Positions 17,230-26,444 are shown, numbered from the stretch's first letter. The stretch is 64,000 nt of DNA from an uncultured Aquimarina sp. (GCA_947496705.1 CANMDW010000019.1:1-64000); one strand, 5' to 3'. Notes: generated by a model not told the origin, from the sequence alone. Made by a program: numbers and translations.

Positions 17230-18558
17230 TTACATTTCAATATTTGTACTCACAAAATCAAACCTCACCATCCCATCATCATCTATTTCTGTTAAGCATA
17301 CTTTGTGCAATGTGTTTACATAAGCAGGATTCCATGGTGTTTTTACTTTGACATAATTCTCGGTAAACCCATGAATATAACCATCCTTATTTTCAGATTC
17401 GAATAGTACAGTTCTTTCAGTTCCCCGCTGACTTTCATAAAACGCCCTTCTCTTTTTAACAGATAATCCTCGCAACATTTTACTTCTTTTCTTACGAACC
17501 TCTTGTGAGACAATTCCTGGTAGTGCTGCTGCGACCGTATTATCTCGTTCAGAATATGTAAACACGTGCAGATAAGAAATATCTAATTCTGATAAAAAAT
17601 TATAGGTATCCAAAAAGTGGTCGTCGGTCTCACCAGGAAAACCAACGATAACATCAACACCAATACAGGCATGCGGCATTACCTTTTTAATCCTCTTGAT
17701 ACGATCAACATATAACGCAGTAAGATATCTGCGACGCATCAACTTTAATATCTCATCATTACCCGATTGAAGAGGAATATGAAAATGTGGTACAAAAGTT
17801 CTTGACCCGGCAACAAAATCAATAGTTTTATTTTTTAACAGGTTCGGCTCGATAGATGAGATTCGTAGTCTTTCTATACCATCAACCGTATCCAGAGCCT
17901 GTACTAATTCAAAAAACGTATGTTCATGCTTTTTGTTACCAAACTCTCCTTTCCCATAATCCCCTATATTAACACCGGTCAAAACAATTTCCTTAATATC
18001 TTTCTCAGAAATTTCTTTAGCATTTTTAAGCACATTCGGCAGGGTATCACTTCGCGAAATTCCTCTTGCCAAGGGTATTGTACAATAGGTACATTTGTAG
18101 TCACAGCCGTCCTGAACCTTCAAAAATGCACGAGTACGATCACCAATTGAATAGCTTCCCACATAAAAATCGGCTTCTTCGATTTCACAGGAATGTACTT
18201 CTCCAAATTCATTTTTAGAAAGATCATTGATATAATCAGTAATCTTAAATTTTTCAGTAGCTCCCAAGATCAAATCTACTCCGTCTACCGAAGCCAATTC
18301 TTCAGGTTTTAACTGTGCATAACATCCAACTGCAGCCACAAAAGCATCAGGATTCACTTTTTGAGCCTGTTTTACGATAGTTTTAAATCTTTTATCCGCA
18401 TTTTCGGTTACCGAACAGGTATTAATAACATAGATATCTGCAGGTTCAGAAAAATCTACACGATCAAAGCCTTCATCATTAAAACTTCTGGCAATAGTAG
18501 AGGTCTCCGAAAAATTCAGCTTACAACCTAACGTATAAAAAGCAACTTTTTTTCTCAT
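17230..18558 (-). CDS. mtaB: tRNA threonylcarbamoyladenosine (t6A37) methylthiotransferase MtaB
   Basis: A 442-residue radical-SAM methylthiotransferase that converts t6A37 to ms2t6A37 in tRNA. The N-terminal UPF0004 domain has its iron-sulfur cysteines in YTLGCKLN, INTCSV and VGCYAQ. The radical-SAM CxxxCxxC motif is in GCDYKCTYC, followed by IPLARG and the HIPLQSG segment. A TRAM-like C-terminal part includes RTVLFESE and YVKVKTPW. ATG 18558 (MRKKVAFYTLGCK) is preferred over one five codons upstream. A candidate promoter lies at 18653-18683. Confidence 0.95.
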   Translation of the reverse strand: MRKKVAFYTLGCKLNFSETSTIARSFNDEGFDRVDFSEPADIYVINTCSVTENADKRFKTIVKQAQKVNPDAFVAAVGCYAQLKPEELASVDGVDLILGATEKFKITDYINDLSKNEFGEVHSCEIEEADFYVGSYSIGDRTRAFLKVQDGCDYKCTYCTIPLARGISRSDTLPNVLKNAKEISEKDIKEIVLTGVNIGDYGKGEFGNKKHEHTFFELVQALDTVDGIERLRISSIEPNLLKNKTIDFVAGSRTFVPHFHIPLQSGNDEILKLMRRRYLTALYVDRIKRIKKVMPHACIGVDVIVGFPGETDDHFLDTYNFLSELDISYLHVFTYSERDNTVAAALPGIVSQEVRKKRSKMLRGLSVKKRRAFYESQRGTERTVLFESENKDGYIHGFTENYVKVKTPWNPAYVNTLHKVCLTEIDDDGMVRFDFVSTNIEM

Positions 18559-18621
18559 AAAACCATCTGTCATTTCCGCGAAGGCTCAAATCTCTTTATA
18601 TTTACACTCAACCCAACAAAA

Positions 18622-20313
18622 ATGAGCAACGCTAGCATAATTTTTAAGGCTGCAAATATACCAACAATAATTCGTATACTAAAATTGAAAATCCATCATT
18701 CCAAATTTATAATTCGTTATCTAACAATTATTTATATTTTCTTCACACTGATATCTTGTAACGATGCTTCACAAGAAAACAGAGACCATTTGATATTTCG
18801 TTATAATCAATACGATAATGTGAAATCTCTGGATCCGGCTTTTGCCAGGGATTTGGCGATCATTTGGGCCACTAATCAATTGTTTAATGGCCTGGTACAA
18901 CTAGATGATTCTTTACATATTACTCCAGACATTGCCAAAAGTTGGGAGATTTCTGAAGATGCATTGCAGTACACTTTTATTTTGCGCAATGATGTCAAAT
19001 TCCATAAACATAAACAATTCAAAACTAAAGACAGTACCCGTAGTGTTACAGCAAAAGATTTTGTGTATAGTTTTGACAGGCTAATAGATCCTGGAGTAGC
19101 ATCTCCGGGAAACTGGGTATTAAAAAATGTCTCGTCATATAGTGCAATTAATGATACAATATTTGAAATTAAGTTAAAAAAACCTTTTCCTGCATTTTTG
19201 GGATTGATGAGCATGCGATATTGTTCTGTAGTCCCCAAAGAAATTGTAGAATTCTATGGAAACCAATTTAGAGCAAACCCTGTAGGCACAGGCCCATTTA
19301 AGTTTAAGTTATGGGAAGAAAATGTAAAACTCGTATTACGCAAAAATGAATTGTATTTTGAAAAAGACCTGAACGGAAAGCAACTACCCTATCTTGAAGC
19401 AGTTGCCGTAACATTTTTACCAGATAAACAAAGTGAGTTTTTACAATTTGCCAAAGGAAATATAGATCTGTTAAATAGTTTGGATGCTTCTTATAAAGAT
19501 GAATTATTAACCCCAAGCGGAAAATTGCGAGACAAATATAAGGATCAGATCAACCTCAGTAAAGGCCCGTATTTGAATTCTGAGTATCTGGGGTTCTATC
19601 TGGATGCCGATAAAACTGAAATACAATCTGAGCTTCTTAGAAAGGCGATTAACTATGGGTTTGACAGAGAAAAAATGATCACGTATTTAAAAAATGGGAT
19701 TGGAATTCCTGCTATACACGGTTTTATTCCGGAAGGTTTACCAGGATTTAATAACATCAGGGGATATACCTATGATCCCGAAAAAGCATATCAATTAGTA
19801 CAGGCATATATCAAACAAACAGGAGATAAAAACCCTACTATTAGAATCGCTACAGATTCCAACTACCAAAGTATCTGTGAGTTTATTCAGCGTGAACTCG
19901 AAAAAATCGGTGTGAATATCAAGGTAGATGTGATGCCCGCTTCTACCATACGGCAAAAAAAATGGGCTGGTAAATTAGACACCTTCAGGGCTAGTTGGGT
20001 TGCAGATTATCCTGACGCTGAAAATTTTCTTTCTCCATATTATAGTAAGAACCATACTCCAAATGGGCCCAACTATACTCATTTTAAGAATGACACTTTT
20101 GATCGATTATATGAAGAAAGTTTTACCATTACAGATTCAAAAGTAAGAGAACAGTATTATGCAAAAATGGATTCTATTGTTATTGCCCATGCACCCATTG
20201 TACCATTATATTATGATGAAGCCGTACGATTTACTCAGAAAAATGTAAGAGGGCTTACCAACAATCCTCAGAATTTTTTGATTTTAAAAAGAGTTTGGAA
20301 AGAAAAGAATTAA
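18622..20313 (+). CDS. extracellular solute-binding lipoprotein, peptide/nickel ABC family 5
   Basis: A protein of up to 563 residues belonging to the SBP_bac_5 (OppA/DppA) family. The lipoprotein signal ends ISCNDAS near residue 45. Family segments include SLDPAFARDLAIIWATNQLFNGL, WEISEDALQYTFILRNDVKFH and FRASWVADYPDAENFLSPYYS. These proteins bind oligopeptides or similar solutes for import. No transporter genes are adjacent. The N-terminal 21 residues before TTG 18685 look unlike a signal peptide and overlap a divergent promoter, so TTG 18685 is a plausible true start. Confidence 0.9.
   Translation: MSNASIIFKAANIPTIIRILKLKIHHSKFIIRYLTIIYIFFTLISCNDASQENRDHLIFRYNQYDNVKSLDPAFARDLAIIWATNQLFNGLVQLDDSLHITPDIAKSWEISEDALQYTFILRNDVKFHKHKQFKTKDSTRSVTAKDFVYSFDRLIDPGVASPGNWVLKNVSSYSAINDTIFEIKLKKPFPAFLGLMSMRYCSVVPKEIVEFYGNQFRANPVGTGPFKFKLWEENVKLVLRKNELYFEKDLNGKQLPYLEAVAVTFLPDKQSEFLQFAKGNIDLLNSLDASYKDELLTPSGKLRDKYKDQINLSKGPYLNSEYLGFYLDADKTEIQSELLRKAINYGFDREKMITYLKNGIGIPAIHGFIPEGLPGFNNIRGYTYDPEKAYQLVQAYIKQTGDKNPTIRIATDSNYQSICEFIQRELEKIGVNIKVDVMPASTIRQKKWAGKLDTFRASWVADYPDAENFLSPYYSKNHTPNGPNYTHFKNDTFDRLYEESFTITDSKVREQYYAKMDSIVIAHAPIVPLYYDEAVRFTQKNVRGLTNNPQNFLILKRVWKEKN
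18653..18683 (-). promoter_or_regulatory. candidate mtaB promoter
   Basis: A TATATTTG -7 box on the minus strand (18653-18660) has a TTTA -33-like box 19 bp away (18680-18683). It would give a leader of about 90 bases before mtaB. It lies inside the annotated 5' end of the divergent lipoprotein gene. Confidence 0.45.
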
Positions 20314-20326
20314 TAACCGAACTCAT

Positions 20327-21505
20327 TTATTCATAACCCTTGCGCCATTGTTTAGTTTCTTCAAAAACGTACTCAAGAATTTTCTGATCCTGTTCTGTAA
20401 ACTCCAAATTCCTTCTTGACACCACTACTTTTGCTACTTCAAATGCTTTTTTGGTCAAAAATGTAGTGAAACCACCATTGCCTCCCCAGCTATAACTGGG
20501 TATAAAATTACGAGGAAAACCAGTGCCAAAAATATTGGCATTTACCCCAACTACGGTACCTGTATTAAACATAGTATTGATCCCACATTTAGAGTGATCC
20601 CCCATCATCAATCCGCAAAATTGTAATCCTGTTTTTGCAAAACCTTCGGTCTCATAGCTCCATAGTCGCACAGGAGCATAATTATTTTTTAGGTTAGAAG
20701 TATTGGTATCTGCACCCAGGTTACACCATTCACCCAGTACCGAATTCCCAATATATCCATCATGGCCTTTATTAGAATATCCAAATATCACAGAATTAGT
20801 GACTTCTCCCCCAACTTTAGAATAAGGACCTATGGTTGTTCCTCCATAAATCTTAGTTCCCATTTTGATCGTTGCGCCCTCACATGACGCAAAAGGTCCG
20901 CGAATCAGGCTTCCTTCCATGATCTCAACATCTTTTCCTATATATATAGGTCCTTTACTTGCATTGAGTGTTACAAACTCTAAAATTGCTCCTTCTTCAA
21001 TAAAAATATTTTCGGCTGCAATTACATTATTGTTTTTGGAAATAGCCTGGCTTTTTCTTCCCTGGGTAAACAATTCAAAATCATTTTTGATTGCCTGTTC
21101 ATTTTTTGAGAAGATATCCCAGGTGTTCTTGACGGTAAAGACTTCAGAAGTATACTCGATTATATAAAAATCATCAAAGTTAATCTCCTGATTTTCTTTT
21201 ACAAAAAATGCGATGGGCTCATCTTTATAAAAAATTGCCTGGTTAAACTCGAGCTTCTCTATCATAGAAACCAGATCTTTAGACGGAAGATAAGATGCAT
21301 TAATCATTACATTTTCTTCCAGCTCTACCATTGGAAATTTCTCGCTAAGATAATCTTCGGTTATCGTAGAAGTAGTAGATCCCAAGTACTTTTCCCATTT
21401 TTCACGTATAGTGACTATGCCAATACGAATTTCGGCTACTGGTCTGGTATATGTAAAAGGCAATAAGGCATTACGCGAAGCTCCATCAAATAGAATATAA
21501 TTCAT
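20327..21505 (-). CDS. GlmU-like sugar nucleotidyltransferase with left-handed beta-helix
   Basis: A 392-residue protein of the Bacteroidota GlmU-like family. The N-terminus (MNYILFDGASRNALLPFTYTRPVAEIRIG) replaces the usual nucleotidyltransferase glycine loop. The C-terminal half (about 165-350) is a run of hexapeptide repeats typical of acyl- or nucleotidyltransferase beta-helices (GPIYIGKDVEIMEGSLIRGP, IGNSVLGEWCNLGADTN). It probably works on a sugar-1-phosphate in cell-wall or polysaccharide synthesis, but the reaction is not proven. It is downstream of rpmE, with a terminator between. Confidence 0.85.
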   Translation of the reverse strand: MNYILFDGASRNALLPFTYTRPVAEIRIGIVTIREKWEKYLGSTTSTITEDYLSEKFPMVELEENVMINASYLPSKDLVSMIEKLEFNQAIFYKDEPIAFFVKENQEINFDDFYIIEYTSEVFTVKNTWDIFSKNEQAIKNDFELFTQGRKSQAISKNNNVIAAENIFIEEGAILEFVTLNASKGPIYIGKDVEIMEGSLIRGPFASCEGATIKMGTKIYGGTTIGPYSKVGGEVTNSVIFGYSNKGHDGYIGNSVLGEWCNLGADTNTSNLKNNYAPVRLWSYETEGFAKTGLQFCGLMMGDHSKCGINTMFNTGTVVGVNANIFGTGFPRNFIPSYSWGGNGGFTTFLTKKAFEVAKVVVSRRNLEFTEQDQKILEYVFEETKQWRKGYE

Positions 21506-21621
21506 GTTGATCCCCAAATAGATTAATAAAAAGTAATTAGATTATATCGTAAAACAAAAATAAAGACCCCAGTCTAAAAATCGGGGATAATTCAATTATT
21601 TTATTCCAAAAGTTTAGCTAA

Positions 21622-21651
21622 TAAAAAAGCCTTTCTGTGAAGAAAGGCTTT
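21622..21651 (-). terminator. rpmE intrinsic terminator
   Basis: AAAGCCTTTCT (21626-21636) pairs perfectly with AGAAAGGCTTT (21641-21651) around a 4-base loop. On the minus strand a run of T follows. Confidence 0.9.
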
Positions 21652-21672
21652 GAATAACTTTATGATAGCAAA

Positions 21673-21924
21673 TTACTTCTTAAATTTAGCATATTTATTT
21701 TTAAACTTGTCAATACGTCCTGCGGTATCGATAAGTTTTGATTTACCAGTATAAAATGGATGAGAAGTTCTTGAAATTTCTAATTTCACCAACGGATACT
21801 GTACACCTTCAACTTCAATAGTCTCTTTAGTATTCGCTGTAGACTTAGTTAAAAAAACTTCATCATTAGACATATCTTTAAAAGCTACTAATCTATAATT
21901 TTCTGGGTGAATACCTTTTCTCAT
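21673..21924 (-). CDS. rpmE2: 50S ribosomal protein L31 type B
   Basis: An 83-residue L31. The start MRKGIHPENYRLVAFKDMSN and the end SHPFYTGKSKLIDTAGRIDKF are diagnostic. It lacks the zinc-binding cysteines of the type A paralogue, so it is the zinc-independent type B form that is standard in this phylum. It has a consensus promoter (21954-21984) and its own terminator. Confidence 0.97.
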   Translation of the reverse strand: MRKGIHPENYRLVAFKDMSNDEVFLTKSTANTKETIEVEGVQYPLVKLEISRTSHPFYTGKSKLIDTAGRIDKFKNKYAKFKK

Positions 21925-21953
21925 CGTTTTAATCTTTTCTTTTTTACGAGGTG

Positions 21954-21984
21954 CAAATTTACAACTAATTTTTTAATCACAAAA
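21954..21984 (-). promoter_or_regulatory. rpmE promoter, Bacteroidota sigma-A type
   Basis: On the minus strand: TTTTG (21980-21984), then 18 bp, then TAAATTTG (21954-21961). The boxes are close to those of rpmH. The leader to the rpmE ATG is short, about 25 bases. Confidence 0.8.
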
Positions 21985-22055
21985 CTATTTTACATAAAGA
22001 AATATGATTTAAAAAAACATCATTAATTTCAAATACGAAAATTACCTGAACTAAT

Positions 22056-22529
22056 CTAACAAAATACAAATTTACCTAAAACCCCTAAAAAAGTAAATGG
22101 AGTTATCGCTCTAGACGTTGCACATCCACCTCCATGAGCAGGGCCTTTTTCAAGATTATTAGAAATTGATATCTGTTTTAGGCCCTTAAATTGATTAGCA
22201 ATACTGAAAAATTCTTCCTCAGTAAGGTTTAATGCTTCTAGTTTATAATAAACATCCAAAAATTCCTGAGTTTGTATACTAAGAAAATCCTGAATCATAT
22301 CATCAACCTCAAATTGGCTTAATTGGCCGGTAGACGACTTATCAGACACTGATGCTACCAAATTTGAATATGCTCCTGTCTTAATGGCACTTTTGTTAAA
22401 CTCAATTAAAGTTTGTTCTACTAAATATTCTTTCTCTGAAATTGAATTTTCTATACTATACTCACTCTGCGAACAAGAGCTAAAAATGAGCAAAAAAATA
22501 ATGCTGGCAATAAATAATAGTTTTTTCAT
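22056..22529 (-). CDS. small lipoprotein with a Gly-Cys-rich hydrophobic C-terminus
   Basis: A 157-residue protein with a lipoprotein signal (ending IFSSCS, lipid-modified Cys near residue 19). The middle part is acidic and helical (about 30-125). The last 30 residues differ in character: AHGGGCATSRAITPF, then a hydrophobic stretch ending in a C-terminal Cys (GKFVFC). The two cysteines could form a disulfide. No family was recognised and no processing genes lie nearby. It is probably envelope-associated. Confidence 0.7.
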   Translation of the reverse strand: MKKLLFIASIIFLLIFSSCSQSEYSIENSISEKEYLVEQTLIEFNKSAIKTGAYSNLVASVSDKSSTGQLSQFEVDDMIQDFLSIQTQEFLDVYYKLEALNLTEEEFFSIANQFKGLKQISISNNLEKGPAHGGGCATSRAITPFTFLGVLGKFVFC

Positions 22530-22599
22530 AAATTTTATTTTGGGTAATAAATTATAATTTCATCCTTAAAGACCTAAGGCTCCTCTATTTTTGTTTTAA

Positions 22600-22762
22600 A
22601 GTGTCTGGTCGGAAATAGACAGTTTTTATAATTTGAATTATTTTTGATGGGATTTTAATTTTCTTTTTTGACGCAGATGCCTTAGCATCAGGCGATAAAA
22701 AACAAATAAAAATAACGCAAAAAGAAACAAATTTAATAGTGATATATTTCCAACCAGACACT
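22600..22762. mobile_element. 163-bp MITE-like element, copy 1
   Basis: The element is bounded by near-perfect 18-bp terminal inverted repeats (AGTGTCTGGTCGGAAATA and its complement, one mismatch). It is the same length as the copy at 38585-38747, from which it differs at seven positions, all transitions. Inside is a small hairpin (GATGC/GCATC). No transposase is encoded, so it is non-autonomous if mobile. No clear target-site duplication flanks it. Confidence 0.75.
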
Positions 22763-22886
22763 AAATAGCGGTTTAATTATTGAATAGCTTTATAGCATTA
22801 CAGAAATATCAAAGACCTTAAATAATTTACGGTAAAACCGTAAATATACTATAAAAACCTTAATTATATCCTTCTGCTTCTCTTTT

Positions 22887-22920
22887 TTTAAACCCCGCCT
22901 GTAACAATTTGCTATATTTG
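22887..22920 (+). promoter_or_regulatory. candidate promoter of the DUF4199-GT2 unit
   Basis: A TATATTTG -7 box (22913-22920) lies 41 bases before the DUF4199 start. The -33 region is a weak match (TTTA near 22887-22890). Confidence 0.5.
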
Positions 22921-22960
22921 TGTACTTATGGTTTATAAATAACCTAAACTATTTTGAATT

Positions 22961-23488
22961 ATGGAAGATGCAAATATTTCTACCAAAAAACACATTATAA
23001 ACTATGGATTAATCCTAGGAATTCTCTCTGTGATAATGGGAGTAGTGACATATATTACTGATGGATATGCTAAACAAAACTGGATACAAACTGTTATTGG
23101 TTTGGCAATTTTGATTGGTGTTATTGTATATGGAATAAAAGCATATAAAGTTGCAAATTCCGGATTTCTAAAACTTGGTGAAGCCATAAAAATTGGTCTT
23201 GGTATTGCTTTAATTGGAGGTATTATAGCAGTCGTTTGGACGATTCTTTTAATGACCCTAATTGAACCTGATATAACAAATCAAATTAATGAAGCTCAGC
23301 ACGAACAGATGATCGAACGTTTCCCCGACATGTCACAGGAACAGTTAAATCAAAGCCTGGAAATGGCAAAGAAGTTTACTTCCCCGTATATTATTTCGGC
23401 CTTTATGTTAATTTGGAATTTGTTTATTGGATTTATTATTTCCTTGATTGTAGGTCTAATTATGCAAAAGAAGCAAGATTTATACTAA
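22961..23488 (+). CDS. DUF4199 family membrane protein
   Basis: A 175-residue protein with four membrane segments (about 13-35, 41-61, 77-100, 143-168) and a charged loop between the third and fourth. This is the layout of DUF4199, a Bacteroidota family often encoded next to the family 2 glycosyltransferase that follows here. The gap is 3 bases, so the two are almost certainly co-transcribed. Function unknown; a role as partner of the glycosyltransferase is inferred from the conserved pairing. Confidence 0.85.
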   Translation: MEDANISTKKHIINYGLILGILSVIMGVVTYITDGYAKQNWIQTVIGLAILIGVIVYGIKAYKVANSGFLKLGEAIKIGLGIALIGGIIAVVWTILLMTLIEPDITNQINEAQHEQMIERFPDMSQEQLNQSLEMAKKFTSPYIISAFMLIWNLFIGFIISLIVGLIMQKKQDLY

Positions 23489-23491
23489 TTT

Positions 23492-24439
23492 ATGAATATA
23501 TCTGTGGTCATACCCCTGCTTAATGAGCAGGAATCTCTTAACGAATTATATGATTGGATTGCAAAAGTTATGCAATCCAATTCTTTTTCTTATGAAATTA
23601 TTTTTATTGACGACGGAAGCACTGATGCATCCTGGAATACCATCTCTGAATTATCTGAAAAGGACCCAAATATAAAAGGAATTCGCTTCTTAAAGAATTT
23701 TGGAAAATCTCAGGCATTGCATGCAGGTTTTGGTGTCGCCAAAGCAGAAGTAGTAATCACTATGGATGCTGATCTACAAGATAATCCTGAAGAAATCCCA
23801 GAACTATACAATCTTATTACCAAAGAAGATTTTGATCTGGTATCTGGCTGGAAAAAGAAACGATACGATTCTGTCATTGCCAAAAATCTACCTTCAAAAT
23901 TATTTAATGCGGCAGCAAGAAAAACATCTGGTGTTAAATTGCACGATTTTAATTGCGGCTTAAAAGCTTATAAAAATGTCGTAGTGAAAAATATCGATGT
24001 TCACGGAGAGATGCATCGCTATATCCCCGTATTAGCAAAAAATGCAGGGTTTACCAAAATAGGGGAAAAAGTGGTACTACACCAGGCTCGCAAATACGGA
24101 AAAACCAAATTTGGGATGAGTCGTTTTATTAATGGATTTCTTGATTTGGTCACTATTTGGTTTATGTCTCGTTTTGGTAAAAGGCCCATGCATTTTTTTG
24201 GGCTTATTGGTACATTGCTCTTTATTGTTGGATTTGCTTTTTCATTATATCTAGGAATTGACAAGCTTTTTATAGAAACCAAAGGTCGACTTATTGCCCA
24301 AAGGCCAGAATTTTATGTTGCCCTTACTTCGATGATCTTAGGAACACAATTTTTCCTGGCAGGATTTTTAGGAGAAATTATTCTAACCAGTAAAAGAAGT
24401 AAGGAAAGATATAGTATATCTGAAAAAATACACCTATAA
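23492..24439 (+). CDS. family 2 glycosyltransferase, DPM1/GtrB-like membrane protein
   Basis: A 315-residue enzyme. The N-terminal GT-A domain has VVIPLLNEQESL, the nucleotide-sugar site IDDGSTD and the metal-binding MDADLQDNPE. Two membrane segments follow (about 228-252 and 268-293), as in polyprenyl-phosphate glycosyltransferases. The likely reaction is transfer of a sugar from a nucleotide donor to a lipid-phosphate carrier at the inner membrane, for envelope glycan synthesis. It forms an operon with the DUF4199 gene. Confidence 0.92.
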   Translation: MNISVVIPLLNEQESLNELYDWIAKVMQSNSFSYEIIFIDDGSTDASWNTISELSEKDPNIKGIRFLKNFGKSQALHAGFGVAKAEVVITMDADLQDNPEEIPELYNLITKEDFDLVSGWKKKRYDSVIAKNLPSKLFNAAARKTSGVKLHDFNCGLKAYKNVVVKNIDVHGEMHRYIPVLAKNAGFTKIGEKVVLHQARKYGKTKFGMSRFINGFLDLVTIWFMSRFGKRPMHFFGLIGTLLFIVGFAFSLYLGIDKLFIETKGRLIAQRPEFYVALTSMILGTQFFLAGFLGEIILTSKRSKERYSISEKIHL

Positions 24440-24475
24440 CCCGTTGTGCATTTAGAAGCCATTTCTTCCTTTTCC

Positions 24476-24543
24476 GCCTGTCTACCGACAGCCTGGCAGT
24501 CAGGGTAGATCTGGCAGACGGGCTTAGTTCCGATAACTATCGG
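24476..24543. repeat. REP-like structured intergenic repeat
   Basis: GCCTGTCTACC (24476-24486) is complementary, with one mismatch and one G-U pair, to GGCAGACGGGC (24513-24523). TCTACC can alternatively pair with GGTAGA at 24504. A separate short palindrome, CCGATA/TATCGG, follows at 24530-24543. The word GGGTAGATCTG recurs inverted just after the second MITE-like copy (about 38752-38762). The rest of the 24440-24713 gap shows no gene. Confidence 0.6.
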
Positions 24544-24713
24544 TATAGAAGTAAAAGATGAGGATAAATGTCTCATTTTGTATTCATTTTATCTAAATGC
24601 ACACCGGGTACCAATAATAATATAATAAAAGAAGGTTATATCGCCTTTACAACTTTATTTTTGATTCTTTTTAACCAAAATTAAATAGTATTTTTGCAAC
24701 TAAAATCACAAGC

Positions 24714-26444
24714 ATGCAAATCACAGATTCTGTTATAAATACGAGGGTTGATGAATGGTTGACACCTGTTTTTGATTCGACTACTCAAAAAGAGATTCGA
24801 AACTTACAAAATAACAATCAGGAAGAATTAATAGAAAGCTTCTACAAAGATCTTGAGTTTGGCACCGGTGGTATGCGCGGTATTATGGGTATAGGCACCA
24901 ATCGTATCAATAAATACACCCTTGGAAAAAGTACTCAGGGATTGAGCAATTATCTGGTTGAGCAATTCCCTGCAGAACAACCAAGTGCTGTAATCGCCTA
25001 TGATTGCAGGAACAATAGCGATACATTAGCACAAATCGTAGCCGATGTATTTTCGGCAAACGGAATAAAAGTGTACTTATTTTCGAGCCTGCGCCCTACT
25101 CCCGAATTATCCTTTGCAGTAAAAGAATTAAAATGTCATTGCGGTATTGTGCTAACAGCCAGTCATAACCCTCCAGAATATAATGGATATAAAGTATATT
25201 GGCAAGATGGAGGGCAGTTGGTTCCTCCACAAGACATTGAAATAATTACTGAAATCAATTCTTTACAATATGCCGATATACAATTTGAAGCCAAACCAGA
25301 TCTTATACAAAAAATTGATTCTGAAATTGACACCATTTTTATCGAACAAAGTGTAAAAAACGGAAGTTTTGCTGCTTCACAAGAAGCAAAAGATAATACA
25401 ACCATCGTTTTTACCTCTCTACACGGTACTTCAATTACCGCAGTACCAGATACTTTAAAAAAAGCAGGGTATAAGAATGTACATATTGTAAAAGAACAAG
25501 CAGAACCAGACGGTAATTTTCCAACGGTAAAATCTCCAAACCCGGAAGAACCCGAGGCATTAACATTGGCGATGAAGCTGGCCAAAAATGTAGATGCAGA
25601 TATTGTAATTGGTACCGATCCCGATTGTGATCGCTTAGGGATTGCAGTTCGCAACAATCATAATGAATTGCAATTATTAAACGGAAACCAAACCATGATT
25701 GTAATGACCTGGTTTCTTTTAGAATATTATAAAAACAAAAAAGGGTTTGTGGGTAATGAATTCATCTCCTCGACCATAGTATCCACACCTATGATGAAAA
25801 GTATTGCTGAAGCATATGGAGTAGAATACAAAGAAGTCCTAACCGGCTTTAAATGGATCGCAAAACTGATCAAAGATTATCCTGAAAAACATTTTATAGG
25901 TGGCGGTGAAGAAAGTTTTGGATATATGGTGGGAGATTTCGTAAGAGATAAGGATGCTGTAACAGCCACCCTTCTCGCCTGTGAAATTGCAGCATACACC
26001 AAGGCAAATGGCAGTTCTTTCTATGAGACATTATTAAAATTATATACAGAGTATGGCTTTTACAAAGAGAATTTAGTATCCCTTGTAAAAAAAGGCATCG
26101 ATGGTGCGGCAGAAATTAAACAGACCATGATAGACCTTAGAAACAATCCCCCAAAATTCCTGAATGAGGAAAAAGTGGTGCTTATTGAAGATTACCAAAC
26201 CAGTATTGCAAAAAATGTACAGGATCATACCGAAACAAAAATCGATATGCCAAAATCTAATGTTTTAATATTTTACACCGAATCAGGAAGTAAAATTGCA
26301 GCGAGGCCAAGTGGCACCGAACCAAAAATCAAATTTTATATTAGTGTACAAGGCAATCTCAATACAATTTCTGATTTTGACAACGCAGTACAACAATTAG
26401 ATCATAAGATCAATGCCATCAAACAGGATTTAAAATTAACTTAA
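24714..26444 (+). CDS. alpha-D-phosphohexomutase (phosphoglucomutase/phosphomannomutase, PgcA type)
   Basis: A 576-residue enzyme that interconverts sugar 1- and 6-phosphates. The phosphoserine loop TASHNPPEYNGYK is near residue 149, the Mg-binding loop GTDPDCDRLG near 300, the sugar-binding GGGEESFGY near 396, and the phosphate-binding RPSGTEPKIKFY near 531. Length and the N-terminal extension fit the phosphoglucomutase-2-like / PgcA branch. It supplies glucose-1-phosphate for polysaccharide or trehalose metabolism. The specific sugar cannot be fixed from sequence. Confidence 0.95.
   Translation: MQITDSVINTRVDEWLTPVFDSTTQKEIRNLQNNNQEELIESFYKDLEFGTGGMRGIMGIGTNRINKYTLGKSTQGLSNYLVEQFPAEQPSAVIAYDCRNNSDTLAQIVADVFSANGIKVYLFSSLRPTPELSFAVKELKCHCGIVLTASHNPPEYNGYKVYWQDGGQLVPPQDIEIITEINSLQYADIQFEAKPDLIQKIDSEIDTIFIEQSVKNGSFAASQEAKDNTTIVFTSLHGTSITAVPDTLKKAGYKNVHIVKEQAEPDGNFPTVKSPNPEEPEALTLAMKLAKNVDADIVIGTDPDCDRLGIAVRNNHNELQLLNGNQTMIVMTWFLLEYYKNKKGFVGNEFISSTIVSTPMMKSIAEAYGVEYKEVLTGFKWIAKLIKDYPEKHFIGGGEESFGYMVGDFVRDKDAVTATLLACEIAAYTKANGSSFYETLLKLYTEYGFYKENLVSLVKKGIDGAAEIKQTMIDLRNNPPKFLNEEKVVLIEDYQTSIAKNVQDHTETKIDMPKSNVLIFYTESGSKIAARPSGTEPKIKFYISVQGNLNTISDFDNAVQQLDHKINAIKQDLKLT

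Noticed and set aside
25163..25657. A 164-codon frame antisense to the phosphohexomutase gene
   Set aside because: It lies wholly within a strongly supported gene, and its composition (Ser/Cys-rich) is that of a reverse-strand shadow.
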